64,000 nucleotides of DNA from DASQZK01 sp963763215. GTDB lineage: Bacteria; Bacteroidota; Bacteroidia; Bacteroidales; GCA-2748055. Each line of letters begins with the position of its first letter. Within the stretch, counting starts at the first letter, position 1. Under the pieces are notes generated by a model. That model made no database searches and was not told where the DNA came from. It saw only the letters and a program-made list of their open reading frames with translations. The position numbers and the translations under genes were made by a program. Positions 39,141-46,768 of the stretch are shown here, piece by piece. The stretch lies in NCBI GenBank assembly GCA_963763215.1, contig CAVXNX010000023.1, positions 186,001 through 250,000 on the forward strand. The letters are read 5' to 3'.

Positions 39141-39995
39141 TTACCGAATGCTGGCAACCAGAAAATACTCTCCGCTTGCCGGTAAAAGATGATCGGTTCT
39201 GTTTTTAAAGTACATTTCAGTCATATCTTTAGTCGAGACCGTTTTTAGTTCTTTCAATCCCATTTCTTTGGCTAATTTCTCAATTTCTTCGGAAGGAAAA
39301 TAACTGACGAACGGAGTTCCTGAAGCTTCTGCTCCTTTTATGGCAATTTCCTGCATCTGACGGTCTTCCTGGTCGATTAGCTCAAGTGGAAGGTAAAATG
39401 CTATGGCGATTTCAGAACCTGTCGAGAGCATAGTCATCTTTTTCAGCGTTTCAACAATAGCTTCTTTAGTGAGATAGAGTGTCACGCCTGTACAGGAAAC
39501 AAATGTCTTTTGATGAACATCAAAACCTTTTTTCAGTAGCTCATCCCACCATGATGATGTTTCAAAGTCAACCGGAACAAAGTGAAGATTTTCAGAAATC
39601 CGGTATCCGTTTTTAATAAGTTTCTCTGCTTTCCAGGTCAACGTATCCGGTTGGTCAATTTCAAAAATATCGATTAACGAACTCATTTTCGTATTTCTTT
39701 GGGCAAAAGAGTCAAGTCCTGAGCCAAGCAAAACATATTGTTTCATTCCTTTTTCAATTTGTTCTTTGGCTAAATCTTCTATAAAGCGGGCACGTGCAAC
39801 AATGGAAGCCCGAAGGCGTCGGGTGTATTTCATATCCGGACGTTCCTGCCAGTCTTTTTCCGGGTTGATAAGCTTAAACCCAATTTCATCTTCAATGATG
39901 TAGGGCTTTTCGTCCTCCTGAAAGTGCAAAGCTCTCCAAAGAGCTGTCCGTAATGCTGTCGGATCAGGTTCAATTATTTTTTTGCTCATGTTCAT
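39141..39995 (-). CDS. Leucine carboxyl methyltransferase-family SAM-dependent methyltransferase
   Basis: 284 residues, intact. LCM family (PF04072) features: YTRRLRASIVARARFIEDL, SAM-binding KQYVLLGSGLDSFAQR, IFEIDQPDTLTWKAEKL (acidic loop), HFVPVDFETSSWWDEL and VSCTGVTLYLTKEAIVETL. Homologues methylate small molecules in secondary metabolism, but most are uncharacterised. More AT-rich than the neighbours. Its TAA stop is provided by the inverted 7-bp repeat (ATTCGG-TAA-TCGG), mirroring the CDF gene on the other side. Confidence 0.9.
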   Translation of the reverse strand: MNMSKKIIEPDPTALRTALWRALHFQEDEKPYIIEDEIGFKLINPEKDWQERPDMKYTRRLRASIVARARFIEDLAKEQIEKGMKQYVLLGSGLDSFAQRNTKMSSLIDIFEIDQPDTLTWKAEKLIKNGYRISENLHFVPVDFETSSWWDELLKKGFDVHQKTFVSCTGVTLYLTKEAIVETLKKMTMLSTGSEIAIAFYLPLELIDQEDRQMQEIAIKGAEASGTPFVSYFPSEEIEKLAKEMGLKELKTVSTKDMTEMYFKNRTDHLLPASGEYFLVASIR

Positions 39996-40073
39996 TGTCT
40001 CCTATGAGTTTCAAAAAATTACGGGAAATGTTTCGCGTATATCTGCCCTTTATGAGTTACAGCATACACCTGT

Positions 40074-40149
40074 TGAAAGCTCAATAAGGAATTGAAAATC
40101 GCCATTTTCTTTGATTAACAGGCAAAGACAGGAGTTGTTTTTTCCGGGG
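40074..40149 (+). repeat. Left diverged direct repeat flanking the AIPR gene
   Basis: Aligns by eye to 42326-42399 in the same orientation over about 75 bp (shared blocks GAAAGCT, AATTGAAAA, CTTT..GATTAA, AAAGAC.GG.GTT.TTTTT, GGGG). Internal GAAAAT/ATTTTC and CTTTG/CAAAG hairpins. It lies in a 418-bp non-coding stretch (39996-40413) where nothing else was recognised except a small AACCCC/GGGAGTT stem near 40340. Confidence 0.6.
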
Positions 40150-40413
40150 TGTTTTTGTTTTGTCTTCTGTTGTTGTCTGAATTGGGATTCTTAGGATTTC
40201 AGGGTGACAGGATTTGGAGGCCCGGCTTGCTGCTTTAACTGCAATAATAACATAAAGCTATCCTTGTAGGTTTGAGCATGTAGATTAATGACTTGACAGC
40301 AGTCTTTATTATGAAGAGCCGTACAAATCGAGAGGTTAACCCCGATTATTATTGGGAGTTCTGTTAGACCCGAAAGCTTTTTGGGGAGAGAGATACTCCC
40401 GTTCCTACTTGAT

Positions 40414-42147
40414 CTAGTCTACATTATCAGCAAAATTTTTAAAGATTGTACTGTTTCCTATTTTTGTAGCACTTACTAGTTGAGAGAAAGCGTTCAGTGC
40501 TTCATTTATTTTATCCTGGTTTTTAACTCCGTCACTTAATCCATTTTTTAATGTTCCCGAAAATGAAGATAAAACTTTGATAATTGGTTTCCATAATTCA
40601 ACAGCATCATCAAATTTTTTCGTTTTAAAGGTTAATGAAAACAGATTTGGAATCGGCTTATCTAATACTTCTTCTAAAACAATTGAGGTTGCTGATATAA
40701 ACAATATCATAGCTCCTCTTAATCGGCTAAATGAGAGAAATTCATTTTCAATTTTTGTTAAGTCAGTTCCATTTTTATGCTTATCGACGATTTCAATTTT
40801 ACTTAATTCAATTGCCTTTTGTAATGAATAGGCAAAGAAAATATGTTTTGCAGTTGTATTGTCATTGAAAAATTTTGAATATAATTTATCAGATTCCCAA
40901 ATTTTACTTTTTTCATTATAAGCAATACTTGGTTCATTGTGAAACGCCGCTAAGGTTTGTGCTACCGTTGATGCGGGTAAAATATTATTGGGTCTTTTTA
41001 TTACATCTTCTGCGCTTCCCCTTCTCGAAGAGTATTCAATATCTGGAAATTCTTCAAATTCGGATTTCAATCTTTTTTGGAAAACGTCATTACTCCTAAA
41101 ATCAGGAGCCTCTAATTTATTTTGACTATTATTAAATCTTACTATTTCCTTAATAGTTTCCTGGTTTTCACACTCGATAATTCGAATTGGTATTTTCAAA
41201 TTTTCCGATACTTTATCTTTAATCGAAGCAATTGCACCAGTCGTTTGAGCACCATTTACGATCGAAATGCCAGCAATATTTAGTTCCTTTTTCTCATTAT
41301 CGTAATCAATTTTATTTGTAATTGCTGTAATTCCATTGTTATAAACAAAGAAATTTTCAGGTTTTATTTCAGCAGTCTGTTTAATCCCGTTATTAATATT
41401 TGAGTCAGATTTACGACTACCTAAATAATCACGAATGTTGGCCGAAAATAAATTTGTTTTATAAGTTGAAAACAATTCGTAAAGCTTTTTCCCGTTAATG
41501 TTTGTTGAAAAAGCTTTCCAGTCTGACTGATTAATGTAAAAACCATCAACGTTTTCAATACTTATTTTGTCCGTTACTAGAATTGGGGTTGTTATCCCGA
41601 TATACCAGTCTTCCAAAGTATTTAATCCGACCTCTAACGAACTAACTTCAATCCTGATTTTTTTATATTTTAATTTTAGAATTGAATTAAGAGAATGTTC
41701 TGCCCCGATTAATTCATTTAATACATTTTTTGATTCTGGACAATTATGTGAATACCACAGGGTAATTTTTCTAATCATGCCACTTTCAATAAATTCTCGT
41801 AGATCTTTAGCTGGGGTTTTTAGCCGTTCTGGTAACTCTTTTATTTCTCTATTAAATAGCCAAGTCACCGCTGTATTTAAATCACTCGCTTTATTTGAAG
41901 GAGCTTCTTTCTTTTCTCTTTTGGAAAAATATCCTTGAGCGATTATAGCTTCCTCTCTGTCTATGTCAATATATAAAAGGTCAATCTTTTTGTCATCATT
42001 CCCATCCATAAGTGCTTCTGTTGCAATTGCATGAATATCTTCAATGTTATACTTTATTTGCAATGAATATAGTAAGAGAGCATTGTCTCCATATACTTTT
42101 AAGTCATCTCTGTTTTTAAAGTTTTCGAGGTATGTAAAATTTCTCAT
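40414..42147 (-). CDS. AIPR-family protein (abortive infection phage resistance)
   Basis: 577 residues, intact, in clearly more AT-rich DNA than its surroundings. The family core is recognisable: ENFFVYNNGITAITNKIDY, LNIAGISIVNGAQTTGAIASI, IRIIECENQETIKEIVRFNNSQN, then SRRGSAEDVIKRPNNILPASTVAQTLAAFH. The N-terminus (EDIHAIATEALMDGNDDKKIDLLYIDIDREEAIIAQGYF) resembles a PD-(D/E)xK-like nuclease fold: acidic Asp in KIDLLYID, then a Gln-x-x-(F) strand. That part is inference. No toxin, methylase or helicase partner is adjacent, so it would be a stand-alone defence gene. Diverged direct repeats on both sides and base composition point to horizontal transfer. Confidence 0.88.
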   Translation of the reverse strand: MRNFTYLENFKNRDDLKVYGDNALLLYSLQIKYNIEDIHAIATEALMDGNDDKKIDLLYIDIDREEAIIAQGYFSKREKKEAPSNKASDLNTAVTWLFNREIKELPERLKTPAKDLREFIESGMIRKITLWYSHNCPESKNVLNELIGAEHSLNSILKLKYKKIRIEVSSLEVGLNTLEDWYIGITTPILVTDKISIENVDGFYINQSDWKAFSTNINGKKLYELFSTYKTNLFSANIRDYLGSRKSDSNINNGIKQTAEIKPENFFVYNNGITAITNKIDYDNEKKELNIAGISIVNGAQTTGAIASIKDKVSENLKIPIRIIECENQETIKEIVRFNNSQNKLEAPDFRSNDVFQKRLKSEFEEFPDIEYSSRRGSAEDVIKRPNNILPASTVAQTLAAFHNEPSIAYNEKSKIWESDKLYSKFFNDNTTAKHIFFAYSLQKAIELSKIEIVDKHKNGTDLTKIENEFLSFSRLRGAMILFISATSIVLEEVLDKPIPNLFSLTFKTKKFDDAVELWKPIIKVLSSFSGTLKNGLSDGVKNQDKINEALNAFSQLVSATKIGNSTIFKNFADNVD

Positions 42148-42325
42148 ATTTTATGGTTTATTAGATAGTATCTAGTATTTAAACTTACTCATAAAGTTTG
42201 GCGGTAGAAAATATGCTGTATTCGGACCTGTATCACTACTTACATCATTAAAAGCATGAGGAGAGACGAAAATCTCGAAAAACCTGTGAAATCGGCATGT
42301 TTTATGACACTTGTGCGCCCTGCAC

Positions 42326-42399
42326 TGAAAGCTAATAAATAATTGAAAAATAACACTTTCCTTCGATTAATAAGTAAAGACGGGTGTTATTTTTAGGGG
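42326..42399 (+). repeat. Right diverged direct repeat flanking the AIPR gene
   Basis: Pairs with 40074-40149. It contains a perfect 11-bp inverted repeat AAAAATAACAC ... GTGTTATTTTT, with an inner CTTTCCTT/AAGTAAAG stem around CGATTAAT, so the unit folds into one long hairpin. It lies in the 520-bp non-coding stretch 42148-42668 upstream of the AIPR gene and of the secreted protein; short GGGTACGT-type repeats near 42470 were also seen. Confidence 0.6.
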
Positions 42400-42668
42400 C
42401 TCAAGGGGAAAGCCTTTTGTTGCCAGAGACAACGCCTACGGCAAGCCTTTGGCGGGTAGTTGGATAGGTGGGTACGTGGGTACGGGAGGACGTGGATCGT
42501 TGTCAATTTCTTCAACCATGCGAAACTGAAAATTATTCTTCCGGAGTCATTGGTTTAGCCTCTTTTTTTAACGTAAATTTATTCTCTTATGAAAATTCTG
42601 CCGGATTTTTTATGAAGTTGATGGATCCGGGTCGTCGGTTTGGCGACGAAAACGTAAAATCAACATCA

Positions 42669-43547
42669 ATGAAAACATCCAATGTCAGGATGCCATTTTC
42701 CCTCGTCCTCCTGCTCACCGCCGGTATTTGCAGCGCACAGACACTCATCAGTCCGAACAAACTCTGGAGCGTTACCGGTTACGGCTCGGATGGCCCGAAC
42801 GATTACCAGTCGAGCTATGTAAAATTTTCGGGTGATACGGTGATCAATGACCAGGCCTATACCAAAATCTGGCAGTCAGATGATTCACTGCGGACTTCCT
42901 GGCATGTTGCCGGTCACGTCAGGGAGAACGGTTCCGGGAACGTTTACAGGTACAATGCCGGCACGAAGGAGGAAGAAGTGATGTATGCTTTCGGGCTTCA
43001 GCAGGGCGACAGCGTGTTAACGGGCGGAGCGGGATATGCGCATGTCGATTCGGTGGTTTATAAGCCGTTCGGTATTTATGGCAATACCACGAAATTCATT
43101 TATCTCGGCTATGAGGTTTGGGTCGGTGGTGTAGGGAGTATGGGAGGTGTCCTGAACGGTCTTCAGCAAATAGGTTCTGTGGGTCTGATCCATGAGCTTG
43201 TATGTTACAGCGAGAATGATTCGGTCAAGTATCATGATGCCAGATTTACGACCTGCTTTCCGGCCGGTCCGGCAAACGGCATCACGCCGGATCTTGAGAC
43301 TTCGGCACCGTCAGTAACGGCATTTTTCAGTGAAGGGATCATCGAATTCCGGTTTAAAAATGTAAGTACCCGGAATGCATCACTCCGCGTGTTTGATCTG
43401 GGCGGCAGACTGGTCTCGGGAACGGCATTGCACGGTGAGGAGCAATTCAGTCTTCCTTTAAATGATCTGCATGGTCACGTGTTGCTCTACTTTTTTCAGA
43501 ATAAATCCACGGTTATGACTGGGAAGATCATGGTGATGAATGAATGA
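42669..43547 (+). CDS. Secreted protein with type IX sorting-like C-terminal domain
   Basis: 292 residues from MKTSNVRMPFSLVLLLTAGICSAQ (signal peptide). The central part has no recognised family (KLWSVTGYGSDGPNDYQSSYVKFSGDTVIN, VMYAFGLQQGDSVL). The final 85 residues (APSVTAFFSEGIIEFRFKN, ASLRVFDLGGRLVSG, SLPLNDLHGHVLLYFF, TVMTGKIMVMNE) show the strand pattern and ending of Por secretion C-terminal sorting domains, so export and surface attachment by T9SS are likely. Function otherwise unknown. Confidence 0.78.
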   Translation: MKTSNVRMPFSLVLLLTAGICSAQTLISPNKLWSVTGYGSDGPNDYQSSYVKFSGDTVINDQAYTKIWQSDDSLRTSWHVAGHVRENGSGNVYRYNAGTKEEEVMYAFGLQQGDSVLTGGAGYAHVDSVVYKPFGIYGNTTKFIYLGYEVWVGGVGSMGGVLNGLQQIGSVGLIHELVCYSENDSVKYHDARFTTCFPAGPANGITPDLETSAPSVTAFFSEGIIEFRFKNVSTRNASLRVFDLGGRLVSGTALHGEEQFSLPLNDLHGHVLLYFFQNKSTVMTGKIMVMNE

Positions 43548-43686
43548 GCCTTTTCCGGGAATCGTTTTTCCGGAAAACAGGAAACCAGGATGATCCTGGT
43601 TTTTAATATCTTTACCGATGCTGAAAAGCCACATTATCATCGCCTTAAGGGAGATCTGCAGGCACGCCACCTTCCGGAAACAAATT

Positions 43687-43721
43687 AACAAATCAACAAA
43701 TCAACCGATCAACAAATCAAC
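43687..43721. repeat. AACAAATC 8-bp tandem repeat, about 4 units
   Basis: Units AACAAATC, AACAAATC, AACCGATC, AACAAATC and a partial AAC lie just beyond the 3' end of the UroD-family gene, between convergent genes. Possibly a slippage tract. Confidence 0.7.
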
Positions 43722-43725
43722 ATTT

Positions 43726-44726
43726 TCACTGCTTTCGCGCCACATCCAGGAATGCCTCGATGTTCTCCACCGGGATATCGCCCGTCAGGGAGTGTGAAGG
43801 GGAGAGGATGTACCCGCCGCCGGGCGCCATTCTTCGAGGAGTTCCGAAGCTTCCGATCTTACCTGGCCAGGCGTTCCGTACGGCAGGGTTCGCTGTACGC
43901 TCAGACCTCCCCAGAAAGCGAGCCGGTTCCTGTATTGTTCCCTGAGGGCGAAAACATCCATGACCTCAGGTTGGAAAGGGTCGAATACATCGACACCTGC
44001 GTTGAGCATTTCGGGAAAGAGTTCATCCACTTTACCGCATGAGTGCAGACTGATGAGCAATCCCCTTTCTTTGGCAGCCCTGCAGGTCTCATCGAAACGG
44101 GGTTTTATAAATTCCCTCCACATATCATTTCCGAAGAGTAATCCGTGTTGCGAACCCCAGTCATCGGCAAGGTGGACGCAATCCACGCCGATATCGGCCG
44201 CGTTCCGGATAACAGCAATGTTATACCGCGTGATCCTTTGCAGAAGTTCATGCACGAATCCGGGTTCGGTGAGCATGTACATGAAAAGGTTCTCCATACC
44301 GGTAAGCGACCATGCCCTTTCGAAAAGTGAAAATCCGATGGAAACCATGTGAAACCTGTCGGGATACCGGGCATTGTTGTGACGGATGAACTCATAGACG
44401 GGGATTGTATCGGCATCGGGGAAGAGGTAATCGCCGAATTTCGGATTCGTGAGTGGCGGATCATCCACCACACCCAGGGTTTTGTCGATGGTCTTGTTCC
44501 AAACCACTCCGAAATAATCCCTGAAATAGCCCGGCCTTACTTCCGGCCAGCCGTTGTTGGTATGGGAGGCGACCACGTAACTTCCCGTATCTTCCACCGG
44601 GTCAAAATCGCGGCCCAGGTATGCCGCATACCGTTGGCGTGCTTCCACGGTGAATTTCACGGTGAAGGGTATGGGATGCACTTCCCGGTGTCGGATGACG
44701 TCGATGAAATCGGTTTTGTAACTCAT
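43726..44726 (-). CDS. Uroporphyrinogen decarboxylase-family protein, one frameshift
   Basis: Start MSYKTDFIDVIRHREVHPIPFTVKFT. UroD/MtaA-type (beta/alpha)8 barrel with VDCVHLADDWGSQHGLLFGNDMWREFIKPR, LLISLHSCGKVDELFPEMLNAGVDVFDPFQPE and AFWGGLSVQRTLPYGTP. Near 43818 an indel shifts the frame; corrected, the end reads APGGGYILSPSHSLTGDIPVENIEAFLDVARKQ. About 332 residues. In Bacteroidota such proteins often sit in sugar-utilisation regions and act as methyltransferase-like or unknown enzymes rather than in haem synthesis; this one lies next to glycosidases. Confidence 0.87.
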
Positions 44727-44911
44727 TATAGATATTATCTTTTTTTGAGACAGGGAGGTGCCCACATTAAACATTCCCTGCGATTCTCTTCTTCAGGGAG
44801 CCGGCGCACCTTTTTATTACTTTTCTTAACTTTTGCCTTCCGTTGACCCGTCCTGCCAATCCCTTAATCCCCGCAGAGAGGGCTCCTGATTCCGACTTTC
44901 TTTCAATCCTG

Positions 44912-46705
44912 TCAATCCTGATCGCCTTTCGCCTTGTCTTCCCGGTTATTATATTTCAAAATCAGGTAAATACTCGATGTCCACGTATACGACGGATCGC
45001 TCCACGGATCGCCGGTGAAGGGGTTGAAACGTTCACTGAATCCGCTGCGGTCCATCACACCCAGGAAATCGGAGGTAAGCCGGTCGGCGGTTTCGTTGGC
45101 ATCGCATGCCCTGAGTCCTTCGATGATGAAGTAATTGAGGGGCGCCCAGATGCTGCCACGGGTGTAGGTTTCGGGATCGAACTGGGGGCTGTTACGGCTC
45201 ACCTGCAGAACGCCGTTTTTTGTCATCAGTCCGCTGTTCATAAAACTCTCCACCAGCTTTTTCCGGATCTCCGGCGGCAGGCGTTTGCCCAGCAGCATCG
45301 GCGTATATTGCAGGATGCAAATGGCATCCTCCGTATAATTTTCCGTCCCGGAAACTTTATAAAGGAATTTCTCCCCATTCCAGAACCGCTTGATGATCTT
45401 GCCGGTCAGTTCCTGTGAGTGCTGTTTCCATTCGGCGGCTTCAGCCTTGCGCCCCAGTTTGCCGGCAATATCCGAGAGGGCTTCCATCTGGAAGACCAGC
45501 ATCATGTTCACCTGGGGATCCTCCATGGGGAAGCCCGCATCGAAAACAGGCAGCCAGTCGAAATCATCATTCCCGTGGTTTACCTGCACGATGCCGTTGC
45601 CGTCGTCGTCGCGGTAATCGAACCAGAAATTTGTCCAGTTTACCAGTTTGGGGTAGATCTCTTCAAGGCGTTCGTTTGTGAAAAAATCCGGGGAGTTTTC
45701 CATCATTTTCATCAACGTCCATCCATGCATGGGGATTTTCAGATGTGCCCACTGCAGGTCGTTGACGAAAATGGCGTCGGGCAGGGCGCCCAGTTCGTTC
45801 TGAACATCAAACATGGTCATGATCTGATTCCATGCAATATCCGGGTGGGAATAAGACATGGCGAGGGCATTGAAGCAATGGTCCCAGCTCCAGAGGCCGT
45901 TCATCCAGGTCTTCGACATGATCATCGATTCCCTTTTGAAATTGCCGGAAGGCTCGACAAGCGCCGACCAGTCCAGGTATGCAGCCAGTTGCACTTCCCT
46001 GGAAGGGCCTTCTTTCGCGGCGATGGGACGATAGAATTCCCTGAACCCGGATGTACGCTTTGTCACCACATCATCAAACCGGGTTTCATAGGTTTTTGGT
46101 ACATACTCGCTTACATAGCGTTCGAGCGCAAATTCCATTTCACCCTTGTCATCGGGCTCCACCGTGATGCTGAGATTCTTAATGGAGGCTCCCGGCATCA
46201 GGATCTTATTGGCATTGCCAATGACTTCGCGGGTCAGGGTGAAACGTCCCCTGAGAAGGCTGAACACCATACGGTCATTGCCGATGAACACCCTGAACTG
46301 GTTTGTGTTGATGGGAACGACCTCTGCCTCCTTTGGGTAACTCAGTTTCATCCCACATTTTTCCGCCTTCACCCTGACGATATCCGCAGACTGGAAACAT
46401 ATCGCTGCATATCCCTTGTCCGATGTCAGCTCCAGCAATGCCGGGGTCATACTTAATTCCGGTTCAACGGCCCGGCCCTGATCTGTCAGTTCGATCCTGA
46501 ACAGTTCCATCTCGCCGTTACGCCATACATCATGAAGGTGAAGTGCTTTGGGCGGCTTGCCGAACCCGTCGAACCTGAGGAATGCCCAGTATGATCCGCG
46601 GCAGCTGAAGGGATATCGGGTGATGTCGATGTTGTACAAGGTATTCTGACCGGACATTGCTGCGGAAACGCAGAATAAGAGCGTGAACAGGATTTTATAT
46701 TTCAT
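44912..46705 (-). CDS. GH63/GH37-like (alpha/alpha)6-barrel glycosidase
   Basis: 597 residues, signal peptide MKYKILFTLLFCVSAAMSGQ, intact. The N-terminal beta domain extends to about residue 240. A helical barrel then begins with KTWMNGLWSWDHCFNALAMSY (typical of the trehalase/GH63 superfamily), followed by NDLQWAHLKIPMHGWTLMKMM, VNHGNDDFDWLP and RGSIWAPLNYFIIEGL with GFSERFNPFTGDPWSDPSYTWTSSIYL at the end, the family's acid/base and GxG-type region. It should release glucosyl or similar residues from glycans in the periplasm. Just downstream of the 847-residue protein and likely co-transcribed. Confidence 0.87.
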   Translation of the reverse strand: MKYKILFTLLFCVSAAMSGQNTLYNIDITRYPFSCRGSYWAFLRFDGFGKPPKALHLHDVWRNGEMELFRIELTDQGRAVEPELSMTPALLELTSDKGYAAICFQSADIVRVKAEKCGMKLSYPKEAEVVPINTNQFRVFIGNDRMVFSLLRGRFTLTREVIGNANKILMPGASIKNLSITVEPDDKGEMEFALERYVSEYVPKTYETRFDDVVTKRTSGFREFYRPIAAKEGPSREVQLAAYLDWSALVEPSGNFKRESMIMSKTWMNGLWSWDHCFNALAMSYSHPDIAWNQIMTMFDVQNELGALPDAIFVNDLQWAHLKIPMHGWTLMKMMENSPDFFTNERLEEIYPKLVNWTNFWFDYRDDDGNGIVQVNHGNDDFDWLPVFDAGFPMEDPQVNMMLVFQMEALSDIAGKLGRKAEAAEWKQHSQELTGKIIKRFWNGEKFLYKVSGTENYTEDAICILQYTPMLLGKRLPPEIRKKLVESFMNSGLMTKNGVLQVSRNSPQFDPETYTRGSIWAPLNYFIIEGLRACDANETADRLTSDFLGVMDRSGFSERFNPFTGDPWSDPSYTWTSSIYLILKYNNREDKAKGDQD

Positions 46706-46768
46706 CTCTTGTATTTTTAGGTTCAGGATCAACGGGCTACTTTCGTTGTGCGGCAAGATCCTGTCATG

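Noticed and set aside
40074..42399. Integron attC sites around the AIPR gene
   Set aside because: The hairpins resemble cassette sites in layout, but I see no RYYYAAC/GTTRRRY core pair and no integrase in the window.
43687..43721. Regulatory iteron array
   Set aside because: Only about four short AT-rich units at the 3' end of a gene with no replication or regulatory gene nearby; probably a slippage tract.
45419..46456. 345-residue open frame opposite the GH63-like gene
   Set aside because: Antisense shadow of a well-supported glycosidase; no signal peptide or domain recognised.
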